From assembly GCA_000384935.1 (NCBI GenBank), contig ARRA01000006.1, positions 1 through 64,000 of the forward strand: a stretch of 64,000 nucleotides of DNA, written 5' to 3'. Both the position numbers and the translations under genes were made by a program. The DNA comes from a gamma proteobacterium SCGC AAA076-P13 (GTDB taxonomy: Bacteria; Pseudomonadota; Gammaproteobacteria; Magnimaribacterales; D2472). The notes under the pieces were generated by a model. It did not search any database. It was not told where the DNA came from and worked only from the letters and a program-made list of their open reading frames with translations. Shown here piece after piece: positions 37,012 through 46,903 of the stretch. Each line of letters starts with the position of its first letter. Position 1 is the stretch's first letter.

Positions 37012-38493
37012 ATGTTAGAAAATGCCCTTGGGATTGATTTCCAAAATACATTTGCTAAAGACTTAGAGGGTCTTTACAAAGAATCCACTGCATCTATAAA
37101 TCCATCAGCAGAAATACTCTTGTTAAATGAAAATTTAGCCTTAGAACTAGGAATTGGTTTGGATAAACTTTATTCAAAGAATGCTTTTGATCTATTCTCA
37201 GGTAACAAAAAACCTTTTAACTCAATAACTTTAGCTCAAGCTTATTCAGGCCATCAATTTGGTCATTTTAACCCAAACCTTGGAGACGGAAGAGCATTGC
37301 TTCTTGGAGAGGTTTTAAATATAAAGGGAGAATTAAGAGATATTCAACTGAAAGGATCGGGTCCAACTCCATTTTCAAGAAGAGGTGATGGTAAATCAGC
37401 ACTTGGTCCTGTTCTAAGAGAATACTTAGTAAGTGAATCCATGTATGCATTAGGGATTCCCTCAACCAGAGCTTTGGCCGTAATTAAGACTGGTAAGCAG
37501 GTAGAAAGAGATAAAAGCCTCCCTGGAGGATTAATGACCAGAGTTGCTTCAAGCCATATTAGGATTGGTACTTTTGAATACGCTAGTCTTCAGAATGATA
37601 CTAAGCTATTACAAAAATTAGCGGACTATTCAATATCTAGGCATTTTCCAGATACAACAGATGTTGAAAACCCCTACCTTGCTCTTTTTGCAGCTATCTG
37701 CAATCAACAGGCCTCTTTGATTGCAAACTGGATGAGTATTGGTTTTATTCATGGGGTAATGAATACAGACAATATGAGCATCTCTGGAGAGACAATTGAT
37801 TATGGTCCATGCGCATTCATGAATGCATACAATCCAAAAACAGTATTCAGTTCAATCGATGCTCAGGGTAGATACGCATACCAAAACCAGCCTTCAATTC
37901 TTACTTGGAACTTAACAAGACTTGCTGAGGCTTTGATTCCATTGGTTCACGATAAAAAAGATGAATCAATAAAATTGCTTACTGAAGTGCTTCAACTTAT
38001 TAAACCAGTATATACAAATTATTGGTTGGTATTAATGCGTTCTAAAGTTGGCTTATCTAAAGAGGACCCAAAAGATTATGAGCTCATTATTAATTTATTA
38101 AATTTAATGGAAAAAAATAAAGTGGATTTTACTCTTTGCTTTAGGTTTCTTGCCAAGAGCTTAAATGGTAATAACAAACCCATTAGAAATATTTTTAAGG
38201 GAAGTAAAGAATTTGATTCCTGGTTAATGATTTGGCAAGAAAGAATTTCTCAAGAAGGTATACCTGATGAAAAAATTTCTAATTCTATGGATGCGTTGAA
38301 TCCTATTTATATTCCTAGAAACCATAATGTTGAAACTGCTCTTCAAGCTGCTGTTGAAGAAAATAATATGGAGCCTTTTAAAAAGTTATTTTCTATTATG
38401 CAAAATCCATATAAAGAAATTAGTGGCATGGAAGAATATTCGAACCCTATCAAGGGAAGTGATAGCTCCTACAAAACATTTTGTGGAACTTAA
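37012..38493 (+). CDS. selO: SelO/YdiU family pseudokinase AMPylase
   Basis: AYSGHQFGHFNPNLGDGRALLLGE, QLKGSGPTPFSRRGDGKSALGPVLREYL, HGVMNTDNMSISGETIDYGPCAFMN. Confidence 0.94.
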   Translation: MLENALGIDFQNTFAKDLEGLYKESTASINPSAEILLLNENLALELGIGLDKLYSKNAFDLFSGNKKPFNSITLAQAYSGHQFGHFNPNLGDGRALLLGEVLNIKGELRDIQLKGSGPTPFSRRGDGKSALGPVLREYLVSESMYALGIPSTRALAVIKTGKQVERDKSLPGGLMTRVASSHIRIGTFEYASLQNDTKLLQKLADYSISRHFPDTTDVENPYLALFAAICNQQASLIANWMSIGFIHGVMNTDNMSISGETIDYGPCAFMNAYNPKTVFSSIDAQGRYAYQNQPSILTWNLTRLAEALIPLVHDKKDESIKLLTEVLQLIKPVYTNYWLVLMRSKVGLSKEDPKDYELIINLLNLMEKNKVDFTLCFRFLAKSLNGNNKPIRNIFKGSKEFDSWLMIWQERISQEGIPDEKISNSMDALNPIYIPRNHNVETALQAAVEENNMEPFKKLFSIMQNPYKEISGMEEYSNPIKGSDSSYKTFCGT

Positions 38494-38519
38494 ATAAAGT
38501 TTACATAAGATAAAGTAAA

Positions 38520-39350
38520 TTAATTACTCAATATGCCAATAGTTATTCTTGGGTGTGATTGATGGTCTTTAAGAGTTTCTATATTCTTAAATCCATTTTT
38601 TTTTAAAATTTCTGATACTTCCCTTTTTTGTTTATAACCATGTTCAAAAGCTAACATACCGCCTTTTAGTAATTTTGAGGATGCTTGACTTGAAATAGTC
38701 TTAAAATCTGCAAGACCGTTATCTAGAGCTGTTAAAGCCATAAGCGGTTCATGATGTAAGTCTCGTAAATGCTTATCTTCAGAGCTAATGTATGGGGGAT
38801 TACTTACAATTAAGTTACAAGAAGCATCTTCAATATTAGAAAGCCAGTCGGAGTAAATTGTTGCGAAATTTTCTACCTTTAAATTATTTTTATTTTTATT
38901 AGCTACCTCTAACGATTCTTTTGAAAAGTCTAAACCATAAACTTTAATATGAGGGTTATGAATAGCTAACGATATACCTATACACCCTGAACCGGTTCCA
39001 GCATCAATAACTATTTCTCCACTTTGAAAATTTAATTTATTAATAAAATCAACAAGGATTTCTGTTTCTGGCCTAGGTATTAATACTCTTGGATCAACAA
39101 AAAAATTATTTCCATAAAAAGAAGACTTTTCTAAAATATAATCAAGTGGCACTTCTTGTTTTTTTAAGGTAATGAATTGATTAATAGAGTCTTCTTCATC
39201 CTTGGACAATGAATAATCATCTACATAAATTGAAACATCTGAAAGATGAAGTTTTTCTTTTAAATAAAAGATGAATTCTGTCAAAATACCTTTTTTACCT
39301 GGCCAGGTTTCAGTTATTTTATTTTTAAAAAAATTTATATTCTTTGACAA
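38520..39350 (-). CDS. prmC: PrmC, release factor glutamine methyltransferase
   Basis: IDAGTGSGCIGISLA, VSNPPYI; follows prfA. Confidence 0.95.
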   Translation of the reverse strand: MSKNINFFKNKITETWPGKKGILTEFIFYLKEKLHLSDVSIYVDDYSLSKDEEDSINQFITLKKQEVPLDYILEKSSFYGNNFFVDPRVLIPRPETEILVDFINKLNFQSGEIVIDAGTGSGCIGISLAIHNPHIKVYGLDFSKESLEVANKNKNNLKVENFATIYSDWLSNIEDASCNLIVSNPPYISSEDKHLRDLHHEPLMALTALDNGLADFKTISSQASSKLLKGGMLAFEHGYKQKREVSEILKKNGFKNIETLKDHQSHPRITIGILSN

Positions 39351-40436
39351 TTACTCAGACTCTAATTGAGAAAGCATTGCTAATTGATTTTCTGCTATTA
39401 ATGCATCGCATATACTTTTGATATCTCCATCCATAATCTGATCTAAATTATGTTGAGTTAGTTTAATCCTATGGTCAGTCATTCTGCCTTGGGGAAAGTT
39501 ATATGTTCTTATTTTCTCACTTCTGTCACCAGTACCTACAAGAATTTTTCTTTCACTAGCTATACTTTCTTGCTGACTCTCAACTTCCTGTTGCTTTAAT
39601 TTGGAAGCAAGCAATGACAATGCTTTTTCTTTATTTTTATGTTGCGATCTTCCATCTTGACACTCAACAACAAGACCTGAAGGAATATGGGTAAGCCTTA
39701 CCGCAGAATCTGTTTTATTGACATGCTGTCCACCTGCACCAGATGCCCTAAAGGTATCAACTCTAAGATCATTCTTATCTATAGCAATATCTTGAACTTC
39801 TTCTACCTCTGGCAATATGGCTACAGTGCAAGTAGATGTATGTATTCTTCCTTGAGATTCTGTTTCAGGAACTCTTTGAACCCTATGTACTCCAGATTCA
39901 AATTTAAGAACTTTAAAAACACCTTTACCCTCTAGTTGAGCGACTACTTCTTTGAGCCCTCCCTGTTCTGCTTGCTTAATGTCTATAACATCAAGATTCC
40001 ACCCCTCTCTTTCAGCAAGTCTTGAATACATTCTAAAGAGGTCTCCAGCAAAAATCCCAGCCTCGTCTCCACCAGCACCAGCTCTTATTTCTAAAAAAGC
40101 AGACCCGTCATCAGCAGAATCTTTGGGAAGTAACATTACCTTTAGCTCTTGCTCAAGAAGCTCAGGCTGCCCAGAAATCTCTTTCAGCTCATCCTCAGCT
40201 AAAGTTTTCATCTCCTCATCATCTGATTCCAAAATATCATTAGCATCTTTAATCAACCCTGATACTTCATTGTATTCTTGAAATTTATCAACAATAGGCC
40301 TGAGATCAGCAAACTCTTTGTTTAGCAAAGTATACTTTTCAATATCTTTCACGGTCTCTGAATCAATAAGAAGCGTTTCTATTTCAGACAATCTATTTTT
40401 AAGTTTATCTAACTTAATAGCCATTGAATCATGCAT
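39351..40436 (-). CDS. prfA: Peptide chain release factor 1
   Basis: EIRAGAGGDEAGIFAGDLFRMY, FRASGAGGQHVNKTDSAVRLTH; start set near ATG 40436/40424. Confidence 0.97.
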   Translation of the reverse strand: MHDSMAIKLDKLKNRLSEIETLLIDSETVKDIEKYTLLNKEFADLRPIVDKFQEYNEVSGLIKDANDILESDDEEMKTLAEDELKEISGQPELLEQELKVMLLPKDSADDGSAFLEIRAGAGGDEAGIFAGDLFRMYSRLAEREGWNLDVIDIKQAEQGGLKEVVAQLEGKGVFKVLKFESGVHRVQRVPETESQGRIHTSTCTVAILPEVEEVQDIAIDKNDLRVDTFRASGAGGQHVNKTDSAVRLTHIPSGLVVECQDGRSQHKNKEKALSLLASKLKQQEVESQQESIASERKILVGTGDRSEKIRTYNFPQGRMTDHRIKLTQHNLDQIMDGDIKSICDALIAENQLAMLSQLESE

Positions 40437-41661
40437 TATCAATATACCTTTTGAACATAGATTCAATAATATGTGGTTTTATTTCTTCAATATCTGGAAG
40501 AGTGAGATTTGGATTTTCTTCTAACTTTATTACAGCTATATTCATAATCATCTGCTTCAAGTCTTCAGCTGTTTTAAATCTTTCTAGTTCATCTTTAGAT
40601 AAATTATTTAAGAAAATTTCTAGCTGAAGTTTTGTTTTATCTTTAAGATTTTTTTCCTTTAAATCTAAAATTGCTTTTTGCGATTCTAAAACAATCATAT
40701 TTAATGCTTTTTCTGCTTCTATTTCTCTTTGGCCTAAATTATCTTGAGTGATTTTTTCAATATCATCAATTGAAAAAAGGTAAACCTGCTCAATATTTTT
40801 AATTTCTTCTTCTATATTTCTTGGAACAGATAAGTCTATTAAAAGCATAGGTTTGTTTCGTCTAACTCTAAGGGCATTCTCTATAGCGCCTTTTCCTATT
40901 AAGGGAATATCAGTAGTTGCAGAAGCAATAACAATATCAGCATCTTCAAGATGGCTGTGAAGTTTATCCAGTTTAGAGGAAGTAATTTTAAAATCATCTG
41001 AAATGTCCATTGTTTTGATGCTTCTGTTTACAGCTTTGATTTTATTTATGCCTTTCTTATTAAGATTTTCAATCACTGCCTGAGCAAGAGACCCTGCACC
41101 AAGAATTAAAACGTTCTGCTCCTCGGGTTTTTCAAAAATATTCTTTACTAATTTCAGTGATAGGCCACTTACAGACAAAGGATTAAGCCCAATCTGGGTA
41201 TCGGTTCTTACGCTTTTTACTATTTTTAATACTTTTTGAGAGTATGAAAGGAGCTTTCCTTTTAAAATTCCTGAATCTAAAGCAACCTGCATTGCACCTT
41301 TAAATTGACCAAGAATTTCTTGCTCACCTAGAATTTGTGAATCTATACCAGAGGCAACCTTTGACATATGAACCATTGCGTCTTGATTGCTTAAGAAATA
41401 AAAGCTAGTGTCAGGAATTCCTTCAGTTTCAAAAAAAAGCTTACTTTCATTTAAAATTTGCTTTGCGATACCCTTCTCACCAGTTAAATAAATTTCAGTC
41501 CTATTGCAAGTAGATAGGCCAAAAAAAGAGTCTAATTTGGTGCCAAATTTTTTCTTAAGGTGTTTATTTAGATACTCTTGATTTAAATCATTAATTATAA
41601 ATTTCTCTCTCTCAGATACATCTGATGTTTTATGATTAATGCCAAATAGCTGAAGTTCCAT
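40429..41661 (-). CDS. hemA: HemA, glutamyl-tRNA reductase
   Basis: GINHKTSDVSEREKF, STCNRTEIYL, ILGEQEILGQFKGA. Confidence 0.97.
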   Translation of the reverse strand: MELQLFGINHKTSDVSEREKFIINDLNQEYLNKHLKKKFGTKLDSFFGLSTCNRTEIYLTGEKGIAKQILNESKLFFETEGIPDTSFYFLSNQDAMVHMSKVASGIDSQILGEQEILGQFKGAMQVALDSGILKGKLLSYSQKVLKIVKSVRTDTQIGLNPLSVSGLSLKLVKNIFEKPEEQNVLILGAGSLAQAVIENLNKKGINKIKAVNRSIKTMDISDDFKITSSKLDKLHSHLEDADIVIASATTDIPLIGKGAIENALRVRRNKPMLLIDLSVPRNIEEEIKNIEQVYLFSIDDIEKITQDNLGQREIEAEKALNMIVLESQKAILDLKEKNLKDKTKLQLEIFLNNLSKDELERFKTAEDLKQMIMNIAVIKLEENPNLTLPDIEEIKPHIIESMFKRYIDNA

Positions 41662-41770
41662 GGTTAAAAAAATATTTTATGTATTAAATGGTTTAAATTT
41701 ATTAGAAACAATATTATACAGGCTTGAGAGCGGTTTTTTATGATTGTGAACTAGATAAAGAATTTAAAGA

Positions 41771-41799
41771 TTATCAAGAATCTTTTATGCACTTATAAT
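41771..41799 (+). promoter_or_regulatory. Candidate sigma-70 promoter upstream of ispE
   Basis: TTATCA - 17 bp - TATAAT in the hemA/ispE divergent gap. Confidence 0.4.
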
Positions 41800-41825
41800 A
41801 GCAAAAACAAAGGTGAGCAATCTTA

Positions 41826-42647
41826 ATGGAAAACTTGATCATAAAATCCCCTGCAAAAATAAACCTTTTTTTAAAAGTAGTTAAAAAACTGCCTAATGGA
41901 TACCATGAACTAGATACTGCTTTTCAACTAATTGATGTATTCGATACAATTGAATTTCAAAATAGCTCTAATAAAATAAGTGTATTTTGTTCAGATACTA
42001 GCATTGATGAGGAAGAAAATATCATTTTTAAAGCAGCTAGTATATTAAAGAAAGTTAGCGATAGAAATGTTGGTGTTGATATTAAAATTACAAAAAATAT
42101 TCCAATTGGAGCAGGTTTGGGCGGAGGCAGCTCAAATGCTGCGAGTACGATATGCGCTCTTAATAAAATGTGGGATTTACGCCTTAGTCTAAATGAAATG
42201 ATGCTAATCGGCCTAGATCTGGGAGCTGATGTTCCATTGTTTATAAAAGGCGAGAATGCTTATGCAGGCGGAGTTGGTGAGAAGCTTGTTGAAAAAAAAC
42301 CTATTGATGAAAAACTAATTATTATTAGCCCAGATATTTTAAACTCAACCGAGGAGATGTTTAATCTCTATGACATACAAGAAGGACCTACGGAGTTATT
42401 TAGCCAACAAAATTCATTTTGGAAGGTTTTTGTAGAAAAAAATGAGGAAATTAAAGAATTTTATGAGCAATATGCTAAAAAATTTGAAATCTGCCTTTCA
42501 GGAACAGGCTCTTCTATGTTTATAAAATATAATAATAATTCTGAGAAACAAAAAATTCTTAAAATAATTCCCTCTAATTGGAGATTCTTTTTAGCTAAAC
42601 CATTACAATATTCGCCTCTAAAGAGTTTGGATAGCAATGGGGTGTAG
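41826..42647 (+). CDS. ispE: IspE, CDP-ME kinase
   Basis: SPAKINLFLKVVKKLPNGYHEL, IPIGAGLGGGSSNAA, SGTGSSMF. Confidence 0.96.
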   Translation: MENLIIKSPAKINLFLKVVKKLPNGYHELDTAFQLIDVFDTIEFQNSSNKISVFCSDTSIDEEENIIFKAASILKKVSDRNVGVDIKITKNIPIGAGLGGGSSNAASTICALNKMWDLRLSLNEMMLIGLDLGADVPLFIKGENAYAGGVGEKLVEKKPIDEKLIIISPDILNSTEEMFNLYDIQEGPTELFSQQNSFWKVFVEKNEEIKEFYEQYAKKFEICLSGTGSSMFIKYNNNSEKQKILKIIPSNWRFFLAKPLQYSPLKSLDSNGV

Positions 42648-42712
42648 CCAAGCGGTAAGGCAACTGGTTTTGATCCAGTCATGCGGAGGTTCGAATCCTC
42701 CCACCCCAGCCA
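42638..42712 (+). tRNA. tRNA-Gln (anticodon TTG), CCA encoded
   Basis: TGGGGTGTAGCCAAGCGGTAAGGCAACTGGTTTTGATCCAGTCATGCGGAGGTTCGAATCCTCCCACCCCAGCCA; cloverleaf pairs. Confidence 0.97.
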
Positions 42713-42730
42713 TTTATTGAGTAATTAAAA

Positions 42731-43684
42731 ATGAGTAAACAAGTTATAGATATCTTCACAGGAACTGCCAACCCTGAACTAGCTAGTGAGGTTTCAGGGA
42801 TTCTAGGAAAAAAAATATCAGAAGCAGATGTCGGTTACTTTTCTGATGGCGAAATTAAAGTTCAAATAAAAGGTAATGTTAGAGGGCATGATACTTTTAT
42901 ACTGCAATCAACTTGTGCACCCTCAAATAAGAATTTAATGGAATTAATGCTTCTTGCTGATGCTTTAAAAAGATCTTCAGCTGCAAGAATAACGGCAATA
43001 GTGCCATATTATGGATATGCTAGGCAGGATAGAAGAGTTAGGTCTGCTAGAGTGCCTATTAGTGCTAAAGTTGTCGCGGATATGTTCTATTCAGTTGGGA
43101 TTGATAGAGTCCTTACTGTAGATCTTCATTCAGAAACTATTCAAGGTTTCTTTGATATGCCAGCAGATAATGTTTATGCAACTAAATTAATGGTTGATGA
43201 TATTAAAACGACCAACCCGGATAACAATATTGTGGTTGTCTCTCCGGATGTTGGCGGAGTAGTGAGATCTAGAGCATTGGCCAAACAGCTAAATGATGCA
43301 GATCTTGCAATTATTGATAAGAGAAGAGATGCTGCAAATCATTCTGAGGTTATGAATATTATTGGTGATATCGAGGGAAAAGTATGCATTGTTCCAGATG
43401 ACATCATAGATACTGCAGGTACTTTATGTAATGCAGCCAAAGCACTTAAAGATCAAGGTGCTGCAGCTGTAAAAGCATATATTACCCATCCTGTATTATC
43501 AGGCCCTGCAATTGATAGGCTGAATAATTCAGAAATTGATGAGTTAGTTGTAACTAATTCAATTCCTTTGTCACATGAAGGCAAAAAATGCAGTAAAATA
43601 CGCGTCATTTCGTTAGCAGCAACAATTGCGGAATGTATCAAGAGATTAAGCAATGAAGAATCTCTTAGTGAAATGTTTATATAA
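42731..43684 (+). CDS. prs: Ribose-phosphate pyrophosphokinase
   Basis: [66 protein letters not shown]. Confidence 0.98.
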   Translation: MSKQVIDIFTGTANPELASEVSGILGKKISEADVGYFSDGEIKVQIKGNVRGHDTFILQSTCAPSNKNLMELMLLADALKRSSAARITAIVPYYGYARQDRRVRSARVPISAKVVADMFYSVGIDRVLTVDLHSETIQGFFDMPADNVYATKLMVDDIKTTNPDNNIVVVSPDVGGVVRSRALAKQLNDADLAIIDKRRDAANHSEVMNIIGDIEGKVCIVPDDIIDTAGTLCNAAKALKDQGAAAVKAYITHPVLSGPAIDRLNNSEIDELVVTNSIPLSHEGKKCSKIRVISLAATIAECIKRLSNEESLSEMFI

Positions 43685-43696
43685 CAAGAGGATATT

Positions 43697-44386
43697 ATGA
43701 GTGAACAAATAATTTTAAATGCGGATTCAAGAGAAAGAACTGGATCTAACAAAGCTAGGGTAATCAGGAAGGTTGATGGGATGATACCTGCAATTATTTA
43801 TGGTGATGAAAAGGATTCACTTAATATCAAATTAAGGCTTAATGAGCTTACTAAAGCTTCACAAAATGAACTTTTTTATACACAGGTTTTGATTATTAAA
43901 AATGGTGATCTTGAAGAGAAAGTTGTTTTAAAAGAGCTACAAAAAGACCCGGCTAAGGGTAAATTTTTACATGCAGACTTCTTAAGAGTTTCAAGAAAAA
44001 CTAAACTTAAAGTAATAATCCCTATTAACTTCTTAAATGAAGAAGAATGCGCGGGTGTTAAAAACGAAGGTGGTGTTCTAAATAAAACTATTAGAGAAGT
44101 AGAAGTTGTGTGTTTAGCTGGAAATATTCCAGAATCTATTGATGTAGATGTCACAGCTCTTGATCTAGGTCAGTCAGTTAGACTTACAGAAATTAATCTT
44201 CCTGATGGCGCTGAAATCCCTGGTCTTACAGAAGAGACGGATCAAATGGTTATTTCTGTTAATGCTCCAAAAGCAGTTGAAGAGGAGCCTGAAGTTATTG
44301 AAGGCGACGAAGGTTCAGAAGAAACTGATAACGCTGAAGCATCTGAAGAGAACAATGCTGATAATGAAGGATCCGAAGAGAGCTAG
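43697..44386 (+). CDS. rplY: Ribosomal protein L25/TL5/Ctc family with acidic C-terminal tail
   Basis: RERTGSNKARVIRKVDGMIPAIIYGD; prs-ctc-pth-ychF order. Confidence 0.94.
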   Translation: MSEQIILNADSRERTGSNKARVIRKVDGMIPAIIYGDEKDSLNIKLRLNELTKASQNELFYTQVLIIKNGDLEEKVVLKELQKDPAKGKFLHADFLRVSRKTKLKVIIPINFLNEEECAGVKNEGGVLNKTIREVEVVCLAGNIPESIDVDVTALDLGQSVRLTEINLPDGAEIPGLTEETDQMVISVNAPKAVEEEPEVIEGDEGSEETDNAEASEENNADNEGSEES

Positions 44387-44389
44387 AAA

Positions 44390-44956
44390 GTGCCTAAGCT
44401 TTGTTTAATTGGTCTGGGCAACCCTGGATCAAAATATAACAATACTCGACATAATGTTGGCAAAGATTGGTTAATAGCTGCTAGCAAGTCATATTGTGAT
44501 GACTTTTCTTATAAAGAAAAGTTTCAAGCTGAAATTGCTACATCTCACTCCGATGAAATCTTATGGGTTATCCCTGATAACTATGTTAATAATAGTGGTA
44601 AAACTGTTATGAAATTAATGAAAAATATGAACCTTAAAGAAGATAGAATTATTATCTTTCATGATGATTTAGACTTAAATCCAGGAGAAGTAAGACTCAA
44701 AGAAGATGGCGGTCATGGAGGCCATAATGGTCTGAGAGATATTTTTGAAAAAGTAGGTACACGAAAATTTCTTCGAATGAGAATTGGTGTTGGTCATCCT
44801 GGAAGTAAAGAGATGGTTTCAAGTTGGGTATTAAATAAATTTCATCCAACAGATAAAAAATATGTAGATTTGGCATATGACAAGTTTATGTCTGTTTTAG
44901 ATATGATTTTTAATAACGATTTTTCTGAAGCTCAGAAATCTCTTCATACAAAATAA
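44390..44956 (+). CDS. pth: Peptidyl-tRNA hydrolase
   Basis: [50 protein letters not shown]; start codon GTG. Confidence 0.97.
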   Translation: MPKLCLIGLGNPGSKYNNTRHNVGKDWLIAASKSYCDDFSYKEKFQAEIATSHSDEILWVIPDNYVNNSGKTVMKLMKNMNLKEDRIIIFHDDLDLNPGEVRLKEDGGHGGHNGLRDIFEKVGTRKFLRMRIGVGHPGSKEMVSSWVLNKFHPTDKKYVDLAYDKFMSVLDMIFNNDFSEAQKSLHTK

Positions 44957-44958
44957 TT

Positions 44959-46047
44959 ATGGGTTTCAAATGTGGCATAGTTGGGCTCCCTAATGTTGGC
45001 AAATCAACACTTTTTAACGCATTAACAAAATCTTCAATACCGGCAGAGAATTTTCCTTTTTGTACTATAGAGCCAAATGTTGGCAAGGTCCCCCTTCCCG
45101 ACCCAAGACTCATAGATCTCAATAAAATTGTGGGCACAAAAAAAATTATTCCAGCAAGTCTTGATCTTGTAGATATAGCAGGTTTGGTTCAGGGAGCCTC
45201 TCAAGGGGAAGGGCTTGGTAATGCATTCCTATCTAATATTAGAGAAATGAATGCCTTAGCGCACGTTGTAAGGTGTTTTGATGATGATAACGTTACACAT
45301 GTTGATGGTTCTATAGATCCTGTTAGAGATGCTGAAATAATAAACCTTGAACTTATCCTTGCTGATCTCGAAACTGTTTCAAAACGTTTGGTAAAGTGTG
45401 AGAAGTTAATAAAAACCAATGACAAAGATAATAAGATTGAATACGATCTACTTAATAAAATTAAAGACAATCTTGATTCGGGCAAATTAATAAATCTTGA
45501 AGATTTTAATGGTGAAGAACAAAAGATTATTAAAAGCTTCCAGCTATTAAGTTCAAAGCCCACTTTCTATATAGCCAATATATCGGATGATTCAAAATCT
45601 GAAAAAAAACTAAATGAATTATTAGAATTTGCAAAAAAATCTGGCTGCATAGTTATTCCTACGTGTATAAAAATAGAACAGGAAATAGCGCTACTTGAAG
45701 ATGAGGAGAGGCAAGAGTATTTAGAGCTTATGGAAATGGATGAGCCTGTTCTTAATAAAATAATTTTTAAAGGTTATGCAATACTGGGTCTTCAAACCTA
45801 CTTTACAGCCGGACCTCAAGAAATAAGAGCTTGGACAATAAAAAGTAATGCAACGGCACCAAATGCTGCAGGAGTAATACATACAGATTTTGAAAGAGGT
45901 TTTATAAAAGCAGAGGTTATAGGCTTTGACGATTATATTGCATGTAATGGAGAATCTGGCGCCAAGGAAAATGGAAAACTCAGGCTAGAAGGCAAAGAAT
46001 ATATTGTAAAAGATGGAGATGTTGTTCACTTTAAATTTAACGTCTAA
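44959..46047 (+). CDS. ychF: YchF redox-regulated ATPase
   Basis: [38 protein letters not shown] domain end. Confidence 0.97.
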   Translation: MGFKCGIVGLPNVGKSTLFNALTKSSIPAENFPFCTIEPNVGKVPLPDPRLIDLNKIVGTKKIIPASLDLVDIAGLVQGASQGEGLGNAFLSNIREMNALAHVVRCFDDDNVTHVDGSIDPVRDAEIINLELILADLETVSKRLVKCEKLIKTNDKDNKIEYDLLNKIKDNLDSGKLINLEDFNGEEQKIIKSFQLLSSKPTFYIANISDDSKSEKKLNELLEFAKKSGCIVIPTCIKIEQEIALLEDEERQEYLELMEMDEPVLNKIIFKGYAILGLQTYFTAGPQEIRAWTIKSNATAPNAAGVIHTDFERGFIKAEVIGFDDYIACNGESGAKENGKLRLEGKEYIVKDGDVVHFKFNV

Positions 46048-46103
46048 AAGTTAATTCAAAAAGATATTGACTCTTAGATTCTAGGACTTATCATTCTACG
46101 ATT

Positions 46104-46180
46104 GGCTATGTAGCTCAGATGGTTAGAGCACAGCACTCATAACGCTGGGGTCGGTGGTTCAATTCCACCCATAGCCACCA
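46104..46180 (+). tRNA. tRNA-Met (CAT, elongator-like), CCA encoded
   Basis: GGCTATGTAGCTCAGATGGTTAGAGCACAGCACTCATAACGCTGGGGTCGGTGGTTCAATTCCACCCATAGCCACCA. Confidence 0.95.
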
Positions 46181-46244
46181 TATAGAAATTTTATTGATAT
46201 AAGATATCTAAGAGGTATTCCTTTTTAGAAAAAGAATGAATAAC

Positions 46245-46484
46245 TTAGTCTTTGTTGATATTAAAGTAGCTAAGAATAATTATTAAAGATACCAAAACAA
46301 GAAGAGCATCTTCACCCAGCATATTTAATATATCAGCTACGTTCTTGTATACATCTCCAACATATGGAGTTTCAGTACCAAATATAATCCCCAATAACAA
46401 TGATACTGTTACTAGTGGGACTAAAACTTTAGTAACTTTATTCAAGAAAGCTGCTAAGTTATTTAATGTTATTTTAAAGTTCAT
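46245..46484 (-). CDS. Small hydrophobic protein, two predicted TM segments, unknown function
   Basis: 79 aa; two hydrophobic stretches (VLVPLVTVSLLLGIIFG and DALLVLVSLIIILSYF) around a polar loop; same strand and layout as the adjacent 73-aa ORF. Confidence 0.6.
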   Translation of the reverse strand: MNFKITLNNLAAFLNKVTKVLVPLVTVSLLLGIIFGTETPYVGDVYKNVADILNMLGEDALLVLVSLIIILSYFNINKD

Positions 46485-46498
46485 ATTTATATTTAAAA

Positions 46499-46526
46499 GC
46501 TGAAGAGAGACTATGCCCTCTTCAGC
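46499..46526 (-). terminator. Intercistronic hairpin/possible terminator between the two small membrane-protein genes
   Basis: Perfect 9-bp stem GCTGAAGAG...CTCTTCAGC with 10-nt loop, followed on the reverse strand by TTTT. Confidence 0.6.
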
Positions 46527-46540
46527 AAGATGTTAAGTAA

Positions 46541-46762
46541 TTACTTAACTAGGCTCATGAGAACTGCAAGAACTAATAGTCCAACAACTCCACTTCCAGC
46601 TAGATCATTAACCAAGCTAGTAATATGCATAATAGGATCTAGTCCTGTTACACCCATATCACCAAAAGCCAATGTTCCAACAATACCAAGCCCAATTAGA
46701 GCTATAACGAGAGTAGTTAGATGCCCAACTACGTCCCCTACCATTCTAAATACATTTTCCAT
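46541..46762 (-). CDS. Small hydrophobic protein, two predicted TM segments, unknown function
   Basis: 73 aa MENVFRMVGDVVGHLTTLVIALIGLGIVGTLAFGDMGVTGLDPIMHITSLVNDLAGSGVVGLLVLAVLMSLVK; strong Shine-Dalgarno AGGGGGG upstream of ATG. Confidence 0.7.
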   Translation of the reverse strand: MENVFRMVGDVVGHLTTLVIALIGLGIVGTLAFGDMGVTGLDPIMHITSLVNDLAGSGVVGLLVLAVLMSLVK

Positions 46763-46848
46763 AATATTTCCCCCCTATTAGGTTTTTTATGTTTATGCGT
46801 TATCCATATGAACACAAATACTAATAACTATCAAATTCGGTGAACAAA

Positions 46849-46882
46849 AAAAAACCCAAAAATTTGACTTTTTGGGTTTTTT
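46849..46882. terminator. Bidirectional intrinsic terminator downstream of pnp
   Basis: Perfect 14-bp stem AAAAAACCCAAAAA / TTTTTGGGTTTTTT with 6-nt loop TTTGAC. Confidence 0.85.
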
Positions 46883-46903
46883 ATATTTCTAATAAGTATT
46901 CTA

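Noticed and set aside
44205-44408. Lys/Leu-rich 67-aa ORF overlapping the end of rplY
   Set aside because: Out-of-frame translation of the acidic-tail repeats; no independent support.
46245-46762. Possible holin or prophage remnant
   Set aside because: Two small TM proteins alone are not enough; no phage structural, lysis or integrase genes are nearby.
46530-46781. Forward-strand 83-aa ORF opposite the small membrane protein
   Set aside because: Reverse-strand ORF has a strong Shine-Dalgarno and coherent TM pattern; the forward translation is a Ser/Thr/Pro-rich shadow.
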